DNA from: Phocaeicola sp.
Lineage (GTDB): Bacteria; Bacteroidota; Bacteroidia; Bacteroidales; Bacteroidaceae
Direction of reading: 5' to 3'
DNA length: 32,531 nucleotides
Assembly: GCA_029257865.1 (NCBI GenBank)
Contig: JARIAN010000067.1
Span: forward strand, 1-32,531
The notes beneath the pieces are model-generated. The model was given only the letters and a program-made list of their open reading frames with translations, ran no database searches and was not told the DNA's origin. Below are positions 8,251 to 15,383 of this stretch, one piece after another. Each line of letters opens with the position of its first letter. Positions within the stretch are counted from its first letter, which is position 1. Position numbers and translations under genes: made by a program.

Positions 8251-9327
8251 TCAAATTAATGCAGGTACTAAGTATTTTGTAAGTAGATAACCTCCTCCTA
8301 GTAGCCATATATAGAGGATACTTGCTAAAACAAAAGGTTTTGCTCCAGCCTGTTTAAATTTATCAATACTTGTATCTGTGCCTAGAGCAGTCATAGCCAT
8401 AGTAAGCATGAAAGTATCAATGTATTCTATTGTTCCGTTTAGAGGAATATCTTTGATGCTTTCAACTCCTAGAATAGATTGGAGTAAGGTATTTAAGCAG
8501 ATAATCCCTATAAAACCAAAGGCAAACCAAGGAATCGTGATTTTTCTTTTTTCTTCATTTCCATTAGTAGTTTTGTTTGATTTACTAGATAAGACTAGCC
8601 CCATCACCACTAATACAGGAGCCAGCATCATGACGCGTATCATTTTAGTAATAGTAGCAGTTCCAGCAATACCTAAGGCATCTGATGGGTCCATAGCATT
8701 CCCGGCTCCAGCTACATGCGCCACTTCATGTAAGGTGCTTCCTGTATAGATGGCTACTCCTGTATCACCAAGTGCGTCCAAGATACCGGCACGATACATC
8801 AAAGGATATAAGAACATGGAAATTGTTCCGAAAATTACGACAGTTGACACGGCAATAGCTGTTTTATGTCCTTCACATTTTACAACAGGTTCTGCTCCCA
8901 ATATTGCAGCCGCTCCACAAATAGCACTTCCAGTAGCTGTCATTAGTGAAGTTTCCTTATCCATTTGAAGTATTCGACCAAACCAAATTCCAATAAAGAT
9001 AGTACTGACCACGATGAGGCTGTCAATAACAACAGCAGGAAGTCCTACGGCAGCTACTTGCGTTAGAGTAAGGCGGAATCCATAGAGCACAATTCCGGCA
9101 CGTAGAATTTGTTTAGTGCAGAATTTAATACCCGGTACCCAAGTCTCCGGTAAATGATTGCGAAGACTATTGGCATAAATCATACCCAGTACAATGCCTA
9201 CAATTAGTGGACTAAATGACAATTCTTTCATAATAGGAACTTCTGCAATGTAGAATGCAGCAAATGAAAAGAGTGCGATAAGTAGCACTCCATGCAATGT
9301 GTTACCTCTGTTTTTTCTGCTAAACAT
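8251..9327 (-). CDS. yeiH: YeiH/UPF0324-family membrane transporter (putative sulfate/sulfite exporter)
   Basis: 358 residues, almost entirely hydrophobic, with about ten predicted membrane segments. Diagnostic UPF0324 features are the early PLIVGIVLGMIYANS, the segment TGSAICGAAAILGAEPVV (about 132-149), and the downstream block GSTLHEVAHVAGAGNA (about 196-211), whose HEVAHVAGAG signature is highly conserved in this family. Members are annotated as putative sulfate exporters, but direct transport data are scarce. Start MFSRKNRG fits the family and sits about 50 nt downstream of a TACATTTG -7 box. In enterobacteria the gene neighbours a LysR regulator (YeiE); here a LysR gene lies on the opposite strand with one unrelated gene between. 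Family call is firm; substrate is inference. Confidence 0.94.
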   Translation of the reverse strand: MFSRKNRGNTLHGVLLIALFSFAAFYIAEVPIMKELSFSPLIVGIVLGMIYANSLRNHLPETWVPGIKFCTKQILRAGIVLYGFRLTLTQVAAVGLPAVVIDSLIVVSTIFIGIWFGRILQMDKETSLMTATGSAICGAAAILGAEPVVKCEGHKTAIAVSTVVIFGTISMFLYPLMYRAGILDALGDTGVAIYTGSTLHEVAHVAGAGNAMDPSDALGIAGTATITKMIRVMMLAPVLVVMGLVLSSKSNKTTNGNEEKRKITIPWFAFGFIGIICLNTLLQSILGVESIKDIPLNGTIEYIDTFMLTMAMTALGTDTSIDKFKQAGAKPFVLASILYIWLLGGGYLLTKYLVPALI

Positions 9328-9375
9328 ATAAAGCGTTTTTAAATGATAAATGTAGTTGTTTTCTTATTTCGCCTG

Positions 9376-9383
9376 CAAATGTA
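9376..9383 (-). promoter_or_regulatory. Candidate -7 box (TACATTTG) for yeiH
   Basis: Minus-strand match to TAnnTTTG, about 49 nt upstream of the yeiH start. The -33 position carries no TTTG, so only half of the promoter is convincing. Confidence 0.45.
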
Positions 9384-9437
9384 GCAGATTATCTGTTCTG
9401 AACCTATTTAAAAAGGGTTATGCTCTATAACCGAAAG

Positions 9438-10064
9438 TTATAGATGGCAGAAGAAAGATACAAAGAAAGGAACGCTTGTGTCTATCAGCAACCCATGAAA
9501 AATTGCTACGGGAATCATTTCCTTTCCCGAGTAGCGGGTGATGAGGGGAAGCACTACATCCATTGAGTTGACTCCTGCTGCTGAGATAGGTGCCAGCTTG
9601 CCGAAATAGCGTTGCAGCAATGGAGCTCCCAGCAATGCCATCATTTCACGGAATATATTGGAGAGTAATGCTATCGTACCCAGTTCGGTAGCCAATTGGA
9701 TTCCTAATGAGGCTTCTTTGAGTTGTGTGATAAGGATGGATGAGAGTGAATAATAAGCAAATCCGCTTCCTACCGCCATGCAGTCGAAGATGCTCCATTG
9801 TGCTAAGAATATGCTGGCCATTGCTGAGAACAACAAGGTACCTCCAATAGTAGCTAGCGGTATCAGCAAGTGTTTAGGTCGTAGGCTTTTCAATATTTGT
9901 GTAAGGTTCTTGCTGGAACCGATACTAATACCCACTTGTAGCATCAAGGCGTATAGGATATACATGGTGAGATTGCTTCCCTCTAAGCTGAATGGCAGCA
10001 GATTCATGACCCCCAATACGCATCCGGCTGCGAAGAAGAGCAATACGATGATACTTCCTTTCAT
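9438..10064 (-). CDS. lysO: LysO-family (DUF340) exporter, C-terminal half
   Basis: 208 residues, about six membrane segments. It corresponds to the C-terminal two thirds of the single-chain lysine exporter LysO (YbjE) of E. coli (about 300 aa); with the upstream 93-residue partner the total is 301. Family landmarks are MKGSIIVLLFFAAG at the start, GISIGSSKNLTQIL, the conserved DCMAVGSGFAYYSLSSI (about 93-109) with its acidic residue in a membrane segment, ELGTIALLSNIFREM, and the final AIFHGLLIDTSVPF. The start overlaps the stop of the upstream gene by four bases (ATGA), indicating translational coupling. E. coli LysO exports lysine and the toxic analogue thialysine; the substrate here is inferred. 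A second split copy is at 14503-15383; this copy has about eight extra residues before ELGT. Confidence 0.92.
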   Translation of the reverse strand: MKGSIIVLLFFAAGCVLGVMNLLPFSLEGSNLTMYILYALMLQVGISIGSSKNLTQILKSLRPKHLLIPLATIGGTLLFSAMASIFLAQWSIFDCMAVGSGFAYYSLSSILITQLKEASLGIQLATELGTIALLSNIFREMMALLGAPLLQRYFGKLAPISAAGVNSMDVVLPLITRYSGKEMIPVAIFHGLLIDTSVPFFVSFFCHL

Positions 10065-10342
10065 TGTTCACCTCCTTCCTGTTTGAAGAAACACTTCAGA
10101 ACAACCCATGAGGCAAGAATACTTCCGCAGGTTGCTGAGATGGCAATGATAGCTGCTTGCCAGCCGAATTTCCCTAGATTATTGATGATGACCGGGTTTG
10201 AACCTACTGAGATGCCCAATACGAAAAGTAGGGTAATGACTGTCAGTGAAATAGTTTTTTCTGTTTTCTGTAAAAGTGAGATATTTCTGAAAAGGTATCC
10301 TAAAGTGATTCCTGTAAACATGAATCCGATAACGTTGAACAT
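10061..10342 (-). CDS. lysO: LysO-family exporter, N-terminal half
   Basis: 93 residues, three membrane segments. The start chosen is MFNVIGFMFTGITLGYLFRN, because the paralogue at 14503 begins MFTVIGCMLGG in the same register; the frame stays open for 55 more codons upstream but that part is polar and unlike any LysO. The key segment is FVLGISVGSNPVIINNLG, matching FILGIEVGGDQRIIEGLA in the paralogue. It is the N-terminal third of E. coli LysO, encoded separately as is common in Bacteroidetes, and overlaps the C-terminal gene by four bases. The mRNA starts about 260 nt upstream, giving an unusually long leader. Confidence 0.88.
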   Translation of the reverse strand: MFNVIGFMFTGITLGYLFRNISLLQKTEKTISLTVITLLFVLGISVGSNPVIINNLGKFGWQAAIIAISATCGSILASWVVLKCFFKQEGGEQ

Positions 10343-10472
10343 AAATATAATCTTGTTTTTTGATGTTTGTAAATAAAGCATAAATCGTTTTCTTTTGTCT
10401 GATGGCAAAAGTGTTTGTAAGGTAGGATGCAAAGTGTGCTCCTGCCTCAGTATAAGATATAGGAAGTCAACG

Positions 10473-10577
10473 TTATTGGAAACCGCTGAACCAATGAACG
10501 TGCACACTATAGTAGCCGTATACCATGCGGATATGCAGCGGAGTGTGGAAATAGATTTGTGAAAGTATTTTGTTCAT
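10473..10577 (-). CDS. Candidate leader ORF (34 codons) rich in Tyr, His, Phe and Trp
   Basis: In the long lysO leader a 34-codon ORF begins at ATG 10577, about 23 nt after the predicted transcription start, and stops at TAA 10473. It begins MNKILSQIYF and ends WFSGFQ. Twelve of 34 residues are Tyr, His, Phe or Trp, with a GYY triplet and an HVHWF cluster. It is followed by two possible hairpins (about 10416-10444, imperfect, and 10393-10410) before the lysO start. This could be a regulatory leader peptide or chance. No convincing ribosome-binding site is visible, as is usual in this group. It has only one Lys codon, so a simple lysine attenuator is unlikely. Confidence 0.35.
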   Translation of the reverse strand: MNKILSQIYFHTPLHIRMVYGYYSVHVHWFSGFQ

Positions 10578-10606
10578 TGATTATCTGTTTTTTTGTTTTT
10601 GCGAGG

Positions 10607-10638
10607 CAAAGATAGGAAGAAAATGTATATTTCCCAAA
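10607..10638 (-). promoter_or_regulatory. Promoter of the minus-strand lysO pair
   Basis: On the minus strand: TTTG (10638-10635), 20-nt spacer, TATCTTTG (10614-10607). Both elements match the Bacteroides sigma-ABfr consensus at the ideal spacing. Predicted transcription start is near 10600, about 258 nt upstream of the lysO start codon. Confidence 0.75.
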
Positions 10639-10720
10639 TATTTATGTATAGAAGGGCGTACTTTACTATCAGTGCAGAAAGATAAATCATTGATTTGTGG
10701 TATAAACATTGTATGGAAGT

Positions 10721-10751
10721 TTTGTTGAATACCATGAAAACTTTACCTTTG
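10721..10751 (+). promoter_or_regulatory. Promoter of the M23 peptidase gene
   Basis: TTTG (10721-10724), 19-nt spacer, TACCTTTG (10744-10751): a textbook Bacteroides promoter. The leader is about 23 nt, with a GAGAGGTAA ribosome-binding region just before the ATG at 10779. Confidence 0.8.
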
Positions 10752-10778
10752 TGCAGGTAAAAAAAGAGAGGTAACAAG

Positions 10779-12440
10779 ATGATTAGAAAAATTATATGTG
10801 TGCTATGTCTATGTGCTTTTATCTTGCCAAGCAAGGGGCAACAAAAGGAATGTCATTATGCATCTCCATTTGATTTTCCTCTGTTGCTTAGCGCTAATTT
10901 CGGGGAACTTCGTCCAAATCATTTTCACAATGGCTTGGATATTAAAACTCAAGGAGTAACAGGAAAACCTGTAAAGGCAATAGCTGACGGCTATGTATCG
11001 CGGGTTTTAGTGCAACATGGTGGATACGGACAAGCTGTTTATGTAGCTCATCCCGATGGTCGTACATCGGTATATGGTCATGTGGAACGTTTTGTTGCAG
11101 GACTGCAGAAACGTGTTAGGGCTTATCAATATGAATATGAAACTTTCTTATGTGACTTGCATTTCGGTCCGGAGGAATTTCCGGTGAAGCAAGGGCAGGT
11201 TATTGCTTTGAGTGGGAATGAAGGTGCTTCTGCCGGACCTCATTTGCATTTGGAACTGCGGGACAGTAAGACGGGAGATTTTATAGACCCGATGCCTTAT
11301 TATCGTGGAATGCTTAAGGATGGACGCTCACCGGTAGTTTCATGGGTTGCCGTGTATCCGGTTCTAGGAAAAGGGATGGTAGACAGTAGTGCATGTCGTA
11401 AATTGTTGAATGTACAGAAGACGACAAAGGCGGTTGAGGCTTGGGGTAAGATTTATACAGGTATCAGTGCCAAGGACTATATGGACGGAACTTCTAATTT
11501 CTATGGTGTCCATTCTGTAAAGTTGTTTGTAGATGATAAGGAGGTATTTAGCAGCTGTACTGACAAAGTGTTGGCTGGAGAGAACCGGATGATTAATTCG
11601 TTTATTGATTTTCAGGAACTGATGCGTAGCCGTCGGCTGATTATGCGTTCATTTAAAGCTCCGGGAAACCAATTGGAGCTGATTCGTACATCTGAAAATC
11701 GGGGAGTTGTAGATATTTGTGAAAAGCGCGATTATCATTTCCGGTATGAATTGGAGGATAATTTCGGCAACAAATCTGTGTGTCGTTTTATTGTAAAAGG
11801 AGCGCCACAAGAAATAGTTCCGGTAGAAGAAGAGGGGACGCTTTTGCGTTGGAACCGGATGAATGTGGTTCAGCAACCAGGTATGCATCTGATTATTCCC
11901 CGAGGGATGTTATATGAGGATGTCTATTTGAAAAAGGATATTTCAAGAGATAGTTCGGGAGTTTCATTCGATTATATATTGGATGCCGGCAATGCTCCTT
12001 TACATAGTTATTGTACGTTGGCTTTAGGTATATGTCGTTATCCGGTGGCCGATAGCACTAAGTATTATATGGTGCAGAAACAAGGAAGCAAATGTATTCC
12101 GGTAGGTGGAAAAATGGAAAACGGTTGGCTGAAAGCATCCATCCGTAGTTTGGGGACGTTTGCTGTAGAAGTAGATACTTTAGCACCTCGTATTATTCCA
12201 CAAGGGAAAGTCAACTGGAGAAAGAACCCTCGCAGTATCCGGTTGAAAGTGAGCGATTCTGGTTCAGGAATCGCATCTTATAAGGTCCGGATAGACGGGA
12301 AGTTTGTATTGTTTGGACTAAAGCGTGGAGCATTGGTGCTGGTTGATTCAGCACGTATAGTGGCAGGTAAGCCGCACATCATGGAGGTGCAGGTCATCGA
12401 CCAATGTGGAAATATCGCAAAAGAAAATATCAGATTCTGA
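10779..12440 (+). CDS. Secreted M23 (LytM/lysostaphin-type) zinc metallopeptidase
   Basis: 553 residues with a signal peptide (about 1-20, ending PSKGQQ). The catalytic M23 domain spans about 35-175 and all zinc ligands are present: HNGLD (H50 and D54) and the HLH motif in GPHLHLELRD (H155, H157), with YGH (H101) also in place, so it should be an active endopeptidase rather than a degenerate LytM factor. Substrates of the family are peptidoglycan cross-bridges or stem peptides. An insertion of about 40 residues (105-140) lies between YGH and the HLH motif. The rest (about 180-553) is beta-rich, with what look like Ig-like repeats (for example SDSGSGIASYKVRIDGK near 490), suggesting a wall or surface anchoring role. 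It is followed 40 nt later by the C69 peptidase gene, probably on the same transcript. Confidence 0.94.
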   Translation: MIRKIICVLCLCAFILPSKGQQKECHYASPFDFPLLLSANFGELRPNHFHNGLDIKTQGVTGKPVKAIADGYVSRVLVQHGGYGQAVYVAHPDGRTSVYGHVERFVAGLQKRVRAYQYEYETFLCDLHFGPEEFPVKQGQVIALSGNEGASAGPHLHLELRDSKTGDFIDPMPYYRGMLKDGRSPVVSWVAVYPVLGKGMVDSSACRKLLNVQKTTKAVEAWGKIYTGISAKDYMDGTSNFYGVHSVKLFVDDKEVFSSCTDKVLAGENRMINSFIDFQELMRSRRLIMRSFKAPGNQLELIRTSENRGVVDICEKRDYHFRYELEDNFGNKSVCRFIVKGAPQEIVPVEEEGTLLRWNRMNVVQQPGMHLIIPRGMLYEDVYLKKDISRDSSGVSFDYILDAGNAPLHSYCTLALGICRYPVADSTKYYMVQKQGSKCIPVGGKMENGWLKASIRSLGTFAVEVDTLAPRIIPQGKVNWRKNPRSIRLKVSDSGSGIASYKVRIDGKFVLFGLKRGALVLVDSARIVAGKPHIMEVQVIDQCGNIAKENIRF

Positions 12441-12480
12441 TAAGATAAAGTAAGTATTCAATCACTAAAAATTAAATAAT

Positions 12481-14127
12481 ATGATTAAAAAAATGATGAC
12501 AACAGCCTTGATGCTTACTGCATTCGTAGTAAACGGATGGGCATGTACCAACTTGATAGTCGGAAAGAAAGCTTCGGCTGATGGTTCGGTAATCGTTTCT
12601 TATTCTGCCGATTCTTATGGCATGTTTGGTTTCCTTTGTCACTATCCGGCAGCAACACATCCAGCCGATGCGATGCGTGATATCTATGATTGGGATTCTG
12701 GAAAATATTTGGGAAAGATTAAAGAAGCGAAGCAGACCTATAATGTAATAGGAAACATGAATGAGTTTCAGGTAACAATTGCTGAAACCACATTTGGAGG
12801 ACGTCCGGAATTGGTTGACCCGACAGGTGTGATGGACTATGGCAGCTTGATCTATGTAGCCTTGCAGCGTTCTCGCTCTGCAAAAGAAGCCATTAAAACC
12901 ATGACCAGCCTGGTGAAAGAATATGGTTATTATAGCGGTGGGGAGTCGTTTACTATTGCAGACCCGAATGAAGTATGGATTATGGAGATGGTAGGTAAAG
13001 GGTCAGGTGTGAAGGGTGCCGTATGGGTAGCAGTTCGTATTCCTGACGATTGCATTGCTGCTCACGCTAATCATAGCCGTATTCATAAGTTTGACATGAA
13101 TGATAAAGATAATTGTCTGTACTCTCCAGATGTAATCTCTTTCGCTCGTGAAAAAGGTTATTTCAGCGGCTCAAATAAAGACTTCAGTTTTGCTGATGCT
13201 TATTGCCCGCTCGACTTTAGCGGACTGCGTGCTTGCGAGGCTCGCGTATGGAGCTACTATAATATGTTTAGCGAGTCTACAGGCAAGGCATACCTCTCTT
13301 ATATACAAGGAGAAAGTAAAAAGCCGATGCCACTTTATATCAAGCCAGACCGTAAATTGTCTGTCCGTGACGTACAACATGCAATGCGTGACCATTACGA
13401 AGGAACTCCGCTTGACATTACTAAAGATATGGGGGCGGGAGTATTTGAGGCTCCTTATCGTTTGTCACCGTTGACTTTCAAGGTAGACGGAGAAACTTAC
13501 TTTAATGAGCGTCCTATCTCTACTCAGCAGAGTGCTTTCTCTTTCGTTGCCCAAATGCGTTCTAATTTGCCGGATGCCATTGGTGGTGTGTTGTGGTTTG
13601 GTTTGGATGATGCAAACATGACAGTCTTTACTCCGGTTTATTGTAATACAGACCGAGTTCCGGATTCATACTCTCAGGATAAGGCTGACTGCGTGACTTT
13701 CTCATGGGATTCTGCTTTTTGGATTTACAATTGGGTGGCAGGTATTGTTCGTCCTCGTTATAGTATGGTTATCGAAGATATGCGTGCCGTACAGAATGAA
13801 CTGGAAGATACTTATGCATACGCTCAGGAAGGAATTGAATCGGCTGCATTGAAGCTCTTCCAGAATAATCCTGCAGAAGCGAAACAACTGCTGACTGACT
13901 ATACCTCAATGTGTGCGCAGACTGCAGTAGACCGTTGGAAGAAATTGGGCGAGTTCTTGATTGTAAGATATAATGATGGTGCGCGTAAGTTGGTAAAAGA
14001 CGGCAAACTAGTTCGTCCTGCAACTGGAAATGTTGCTCCATTGGAACGTCCGGGCTATCCAGAAGAGTTCTTGAAGGAGGTAGTGAAAGCTACTGGAGAC
14101 CGTTATAAAGTAAAAGATTTAAAATAA
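12481..14127 (+). CDS. Family C69 dipeptidase (PepD-like), secreted
   Basis: 548 residues. The signal peptide ends at VNGWA and exposes Cys22 (ACTNLIVGKKASADGSV). In C69 peptidases this Cys becomes the N-terminal nucleophile, so signal cleavage probably doubles as activation. Conserved family segments follow: NEFQVTIAETTFGG (about 95-108), YGGE-type SGGESFTIADPNEVWIMEMVGKG (around 150-178, in pieces), AHANHSRI and the DPD-free C-terminal WAxxNWVA-like region. The enzyme should cleave dipeptides in the periplasm. It is close to the M23 endopeptidase and flanked by LysO-type exporters, suggesting a peptide or amino-acid handling cluster. Length is normal. A 22-bp terminator follows. Specificity cannot be read from sequence. 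Confidence 0.93.
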   Translation: MIKKMMTTALMLTAFVVNGWACTNLIVGKKASADGSVIVSYSADSYGMFGFLCHYPAATHPADAMRDIYDWDSGKYLGKIKEAKQTYNVIGNMNEFQVTIAETTFGGRPELVDPTGVMDYGSLIYVALQRSRSAKEAIKTMTSLVKEYGYYSGGESFTIADPNEVWIMEMVGKGSGVKGAVWVAVRIPDDCIAAHANHSRIHKFDMNDKDNCLYSPDVISFAREKGYFSGSNKDFSFADAYCPLDFSGLRACEARVWSYYNMFSESTGKAYLSYIQGESKKPMPLYIKPDRKLSVRDVQHAMRDHYEGTPLDITKDMGAGVFEAPYRLSPLTFKVDGETYFNERPISTQQSAFSFVAQMRSNLPDAIGGVLWFGLDDANMTVFTPVYCNTDRVPDSYSQDKADCVTFSWDSAFWIYNWVAGIVRPRYSMVIEDMRAVQNELEDTYAYAQEGIESAALKLFQNNPAEAKQLLTDYTSMCAQTAVDRWKKLGEFLIVRYNDGARKLVKDGKLVRPATGNVAPLERPGYPEEFLKEVVKATGDRYKVKDLK

Positions 14128-14143
14128 TCTTTACCTTACCTCA

Positions 14144-14198
14144 AAAAGAATCCCCTACATACAAGTTTAACTAAAGCTTGTATGTAGGGGATTCTTTT
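14144..14198 (+). terminator. Very strong intrinsic terminator after the C69 gene
   Basis: A perfect 22-bp inverted repeat (14144-14165 with 14177-14198) with an 11-nt loop, ending in a T-run. It is the longest perfect stem in the window and separates the peptidase genes from the second lysO pair. Confidence 0.9.
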
Positions 14199-14214
14199 GT
14201 ATAATAAATTTTAT

Positions 14215-14222
14215 TACCTTTG
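14215..14222 (+). promoter_or_regulatory. Candidate -7 box TACCTTTG upstream of small ORF
   Basis: Perfect TAnnTTTG match. The nearest TTTG upstream (14196-14199) is at 15 nt, shorter than the normal 19-21, and overlaps the terminator stem, so the promoter is uncertain. It would give a 17-nt leader to the small ORF at 14246. Confidence 0.35.
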
Positions 14223-14245
14223 TCATTTGATATATAGGGATATTT

Positions 14246-14374
14246 GTGATAAATAAGTTGGAGGAAGGGGGCTGGACCATTATCTTATCTGTCTTTATAG
14301 TGATTCAGACCTTCCTCTCCCTATTGTTTCTTTCCCTTCTCTTCAAGAGATATTCTTTTCTTTTTCTTCTGTAA
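14246..14374 (+). CDS. Candidate 42-residue single-pass membrane protein
   Basis: A GTG-initiated ORF encoding a short polar N-terminus (VINKLEEGGW), a hydrophobic stretch of about 23 residues, then FKRYS and a short hydrophobic tail. The order polar-Gly-Gly-Trp-hydrophobic-basic looks like a small membrane protein with N-out or N-in anchor. The region is pyrimidine-rich, which by itself yields Leu, Phe and Ser codons, so chance is a real alternative. Support comes from the -7 box just upstream and from its place in the leader of an exporter gene. Confidence 0.28.
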   Translation: MINKLEEGGWTIILSVFIVIQTFLSLLFLSLLFKRYSFLFLL

Positions 14375-14414
14375 AAATAATCAGCGGTTAGTGATTTAGG
14401 TAAATAATTATTTT

Positions 14415-14422
14415 TAATTTTG
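14415..14422 (+). promoter_or_regulatory. Candidate -7 box TAATTTTG for second lysO pair
   Basis: TAnnTTTG match 80 nt upstream of the ATG at 14503. No TTTG at the -33 distance; TTTA at 14395-14398 is 16 nt away. Confidence 0.35.
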
Positions 14423-14502
14423 AACGTGAATTTAATTTTAGAGAGGTCTGCTGTTTCGTGTGATGAGGCTGCTTCTCGAATAACCGTAAAGAAAAAGGAA
14501 AT

Positions 14503-14781
14503 ATGTTTACTGTAATTGGATGTATGTTGGGGGGAATGTGTTTGGGATTCTTACTTCGTAGCAGGCGGCAGATGTGGATTTATCGTGTGATAACAATACT
14601 TATTTGGCTGTTGCTGTTTATTTTAGGAATAGAAGTGGGAGGTGATCAGCGCATAATTGAAGGTTTGGCTACTTTAGGAGTAGAAGCCATGTTCGTTTCA
14701 TTGTCTTGTGTTTTGGGAAGTTGTGTCTTTGCATGGGGCTTGTGGTATTTGCTTTATATAAGGAAAGGGAAGAACGTATGA
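14503..14781 (+). CDS. lysO: LysO-family exporter, N-terminal half (second copy)
   Basis: 92 residues, three membrane segments, preceded by AAAGGAAAT as ribosome-binding region. It is paralogous to the product of 10061-10342: same MF-V-IG start, same length, and the shared FxLGIxVG segment. It overlaps the downstream gene by four bases (ATGA), repeating the layout of the minus-strand pair. It should form one exporter with the 14778 product. Similarity between the two copies is moderate, so they are probably not a recent duplication and may export different amino acids. Confidence 0.88.
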   Translation: MFTVIGCMLGGMCLGFLLRSRRQMWIYRVITILIWLLLFILGIEVGGDQRIIEGLATLGVEAMFVSLSCVLGSCVFAWGLWYLLYIRKGKNV

Positions 14782-15383
14782 AAGGCAGTTTGATAATCGT
14801 TGCATTTTTTGCTGTAGGGGTGTTATGTGGTTTCTATCATCTAGTACCGTTTGATGTTTCCAAGACCGGCATTAGCTTCTATGCTTTGTGTGCGCTGATG
14901 GGAAGTGTAGGGCTCAGCATAGGGAATGACCCTCAGACACTGAAAAACTTTCGTTCGCTGAATCCTCGTCTTGTATTTTTACCAATAGCAACCATATTGG
15001 GAACCTTGTCTGCTGCTGCACTGGTCGGTTTTATCTTGCCTCACCGTACAATGGCCGATTGTATGGCTGTAGGTTCGGGCATGGGATATTACTCTTTGTC
15101 TAGTATCTTCATTACAGAGTATAAAGGAGCAGAGTTGGGAACAGTGGCGCTGTTGTCAAATATTATTCGTGAGATAGTAACTTTGCTTTGTGCCCCTTTG
15201 CTGGTCAGATGGTTCGGAAATCTGTCACCTATTTCGGCAGGTGGAGCAACAACAATGGACACTACTTTGCCTGTCATTACACGGTATTCAGGACAGGAAT
15301 TTGTGGTGGTTTCTATCTTTCATGGATTTGTAACCGATTTCTCGGTTCCTTTTTTAGTGACATTTTTCTGCTTGATGGATTAA
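14778..15383 (+). CDS. lysO: LysO-family exporter, C-terminal half (second copy)
   Basis: 201 residues from MKGSLIIVAFFAVG, the start that matches MKGSIIVLLFF of the other copy and overlaps the upstream stop by four bases; 24 further upstream codons are open but overlap the N-terminal gene and are ignored. Conserved elements are LSIGNDPQTLKNF, DCMAVGSGMGYYSLSSIF, ELGTVALLSNIIRE, ISAGGATTMDTTLPVITRYSG and the final SIFHGFVTDFSVPF. About six membrane segments. Together with the 92-residue partner it makes 293 residues, the size of single-chain LysO. Amino-acid (lysine) export is inferred from the family. Confidence 0.92.
   Translation: MKGSLIIVAFFAVGVLCGFYHLVPFDVSKTGISFYALCALMGSVGLSIGNDPQTLKNFRSLNPRLVFLPIATILGTLSAAALVGFILPHRTMADCMAVGSGMGYYSLSSIFITEYKGAELGTVALLSNIIREIVTLLCAPLLVRWFGNLSPISAGGATTMDTTLPVITRYSGQEFVVVSIFHGFVTDFSVPFLVTFFCLMD

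Larger units (their letters stand above)
10343..10778. other. 436-bp divergent intergenic region (lysO leader and M23 gene promoter)
   Basis: This gap contains the long leader of the minus-strand lysO pair with its 34-codon ORF, the minus-strand promoter at 10607-10638, and the plus-strand promoter of the M23 gene at 10721-10751. The two promoters diverge with about 80 bp between their -33 boxes. No other gene is convincing. Confidence 0.6.
14128..14502 (+). other. 375-bp region between C69 gene and second lysO pair
   Basis: It holds the terminator at 14144-14198, a TACCTTTG -7 box at 14215-14222, a possible 42-codon hydrophobic ORF at 14246-14374, a complementary pair GGAGGAAGG (14260-14268) and CCTTCCTC (14311-14318), and a TAATTTTG -7 box at 14415-14422 close to the lysO start. 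Confidence 0.5.

Noticed and set aside
10343-10507. Longer N-terminus (55 extra residues) for the minus-strand lysO N-terminal gene.
   Set aside because: The paralogue at 14503 begins at the same place (MF-V-IG), the extra part is polar and unlike LysO, and it overlaps the predicted leader ORF and hairpins.
10343-10600. Lysine riboswitch in the lysO leader.
   Set aside because: The conserved L-box sequences and multi-helix arrangement were not seen; only small hairpins and a short ORF.
14706-14777. 24-residue extension of the second LysO C-terminal half.
   Set aside because: It overlaps the N-terminal gene in another frame; the start at 14778 matches MKGSI of the other copy.
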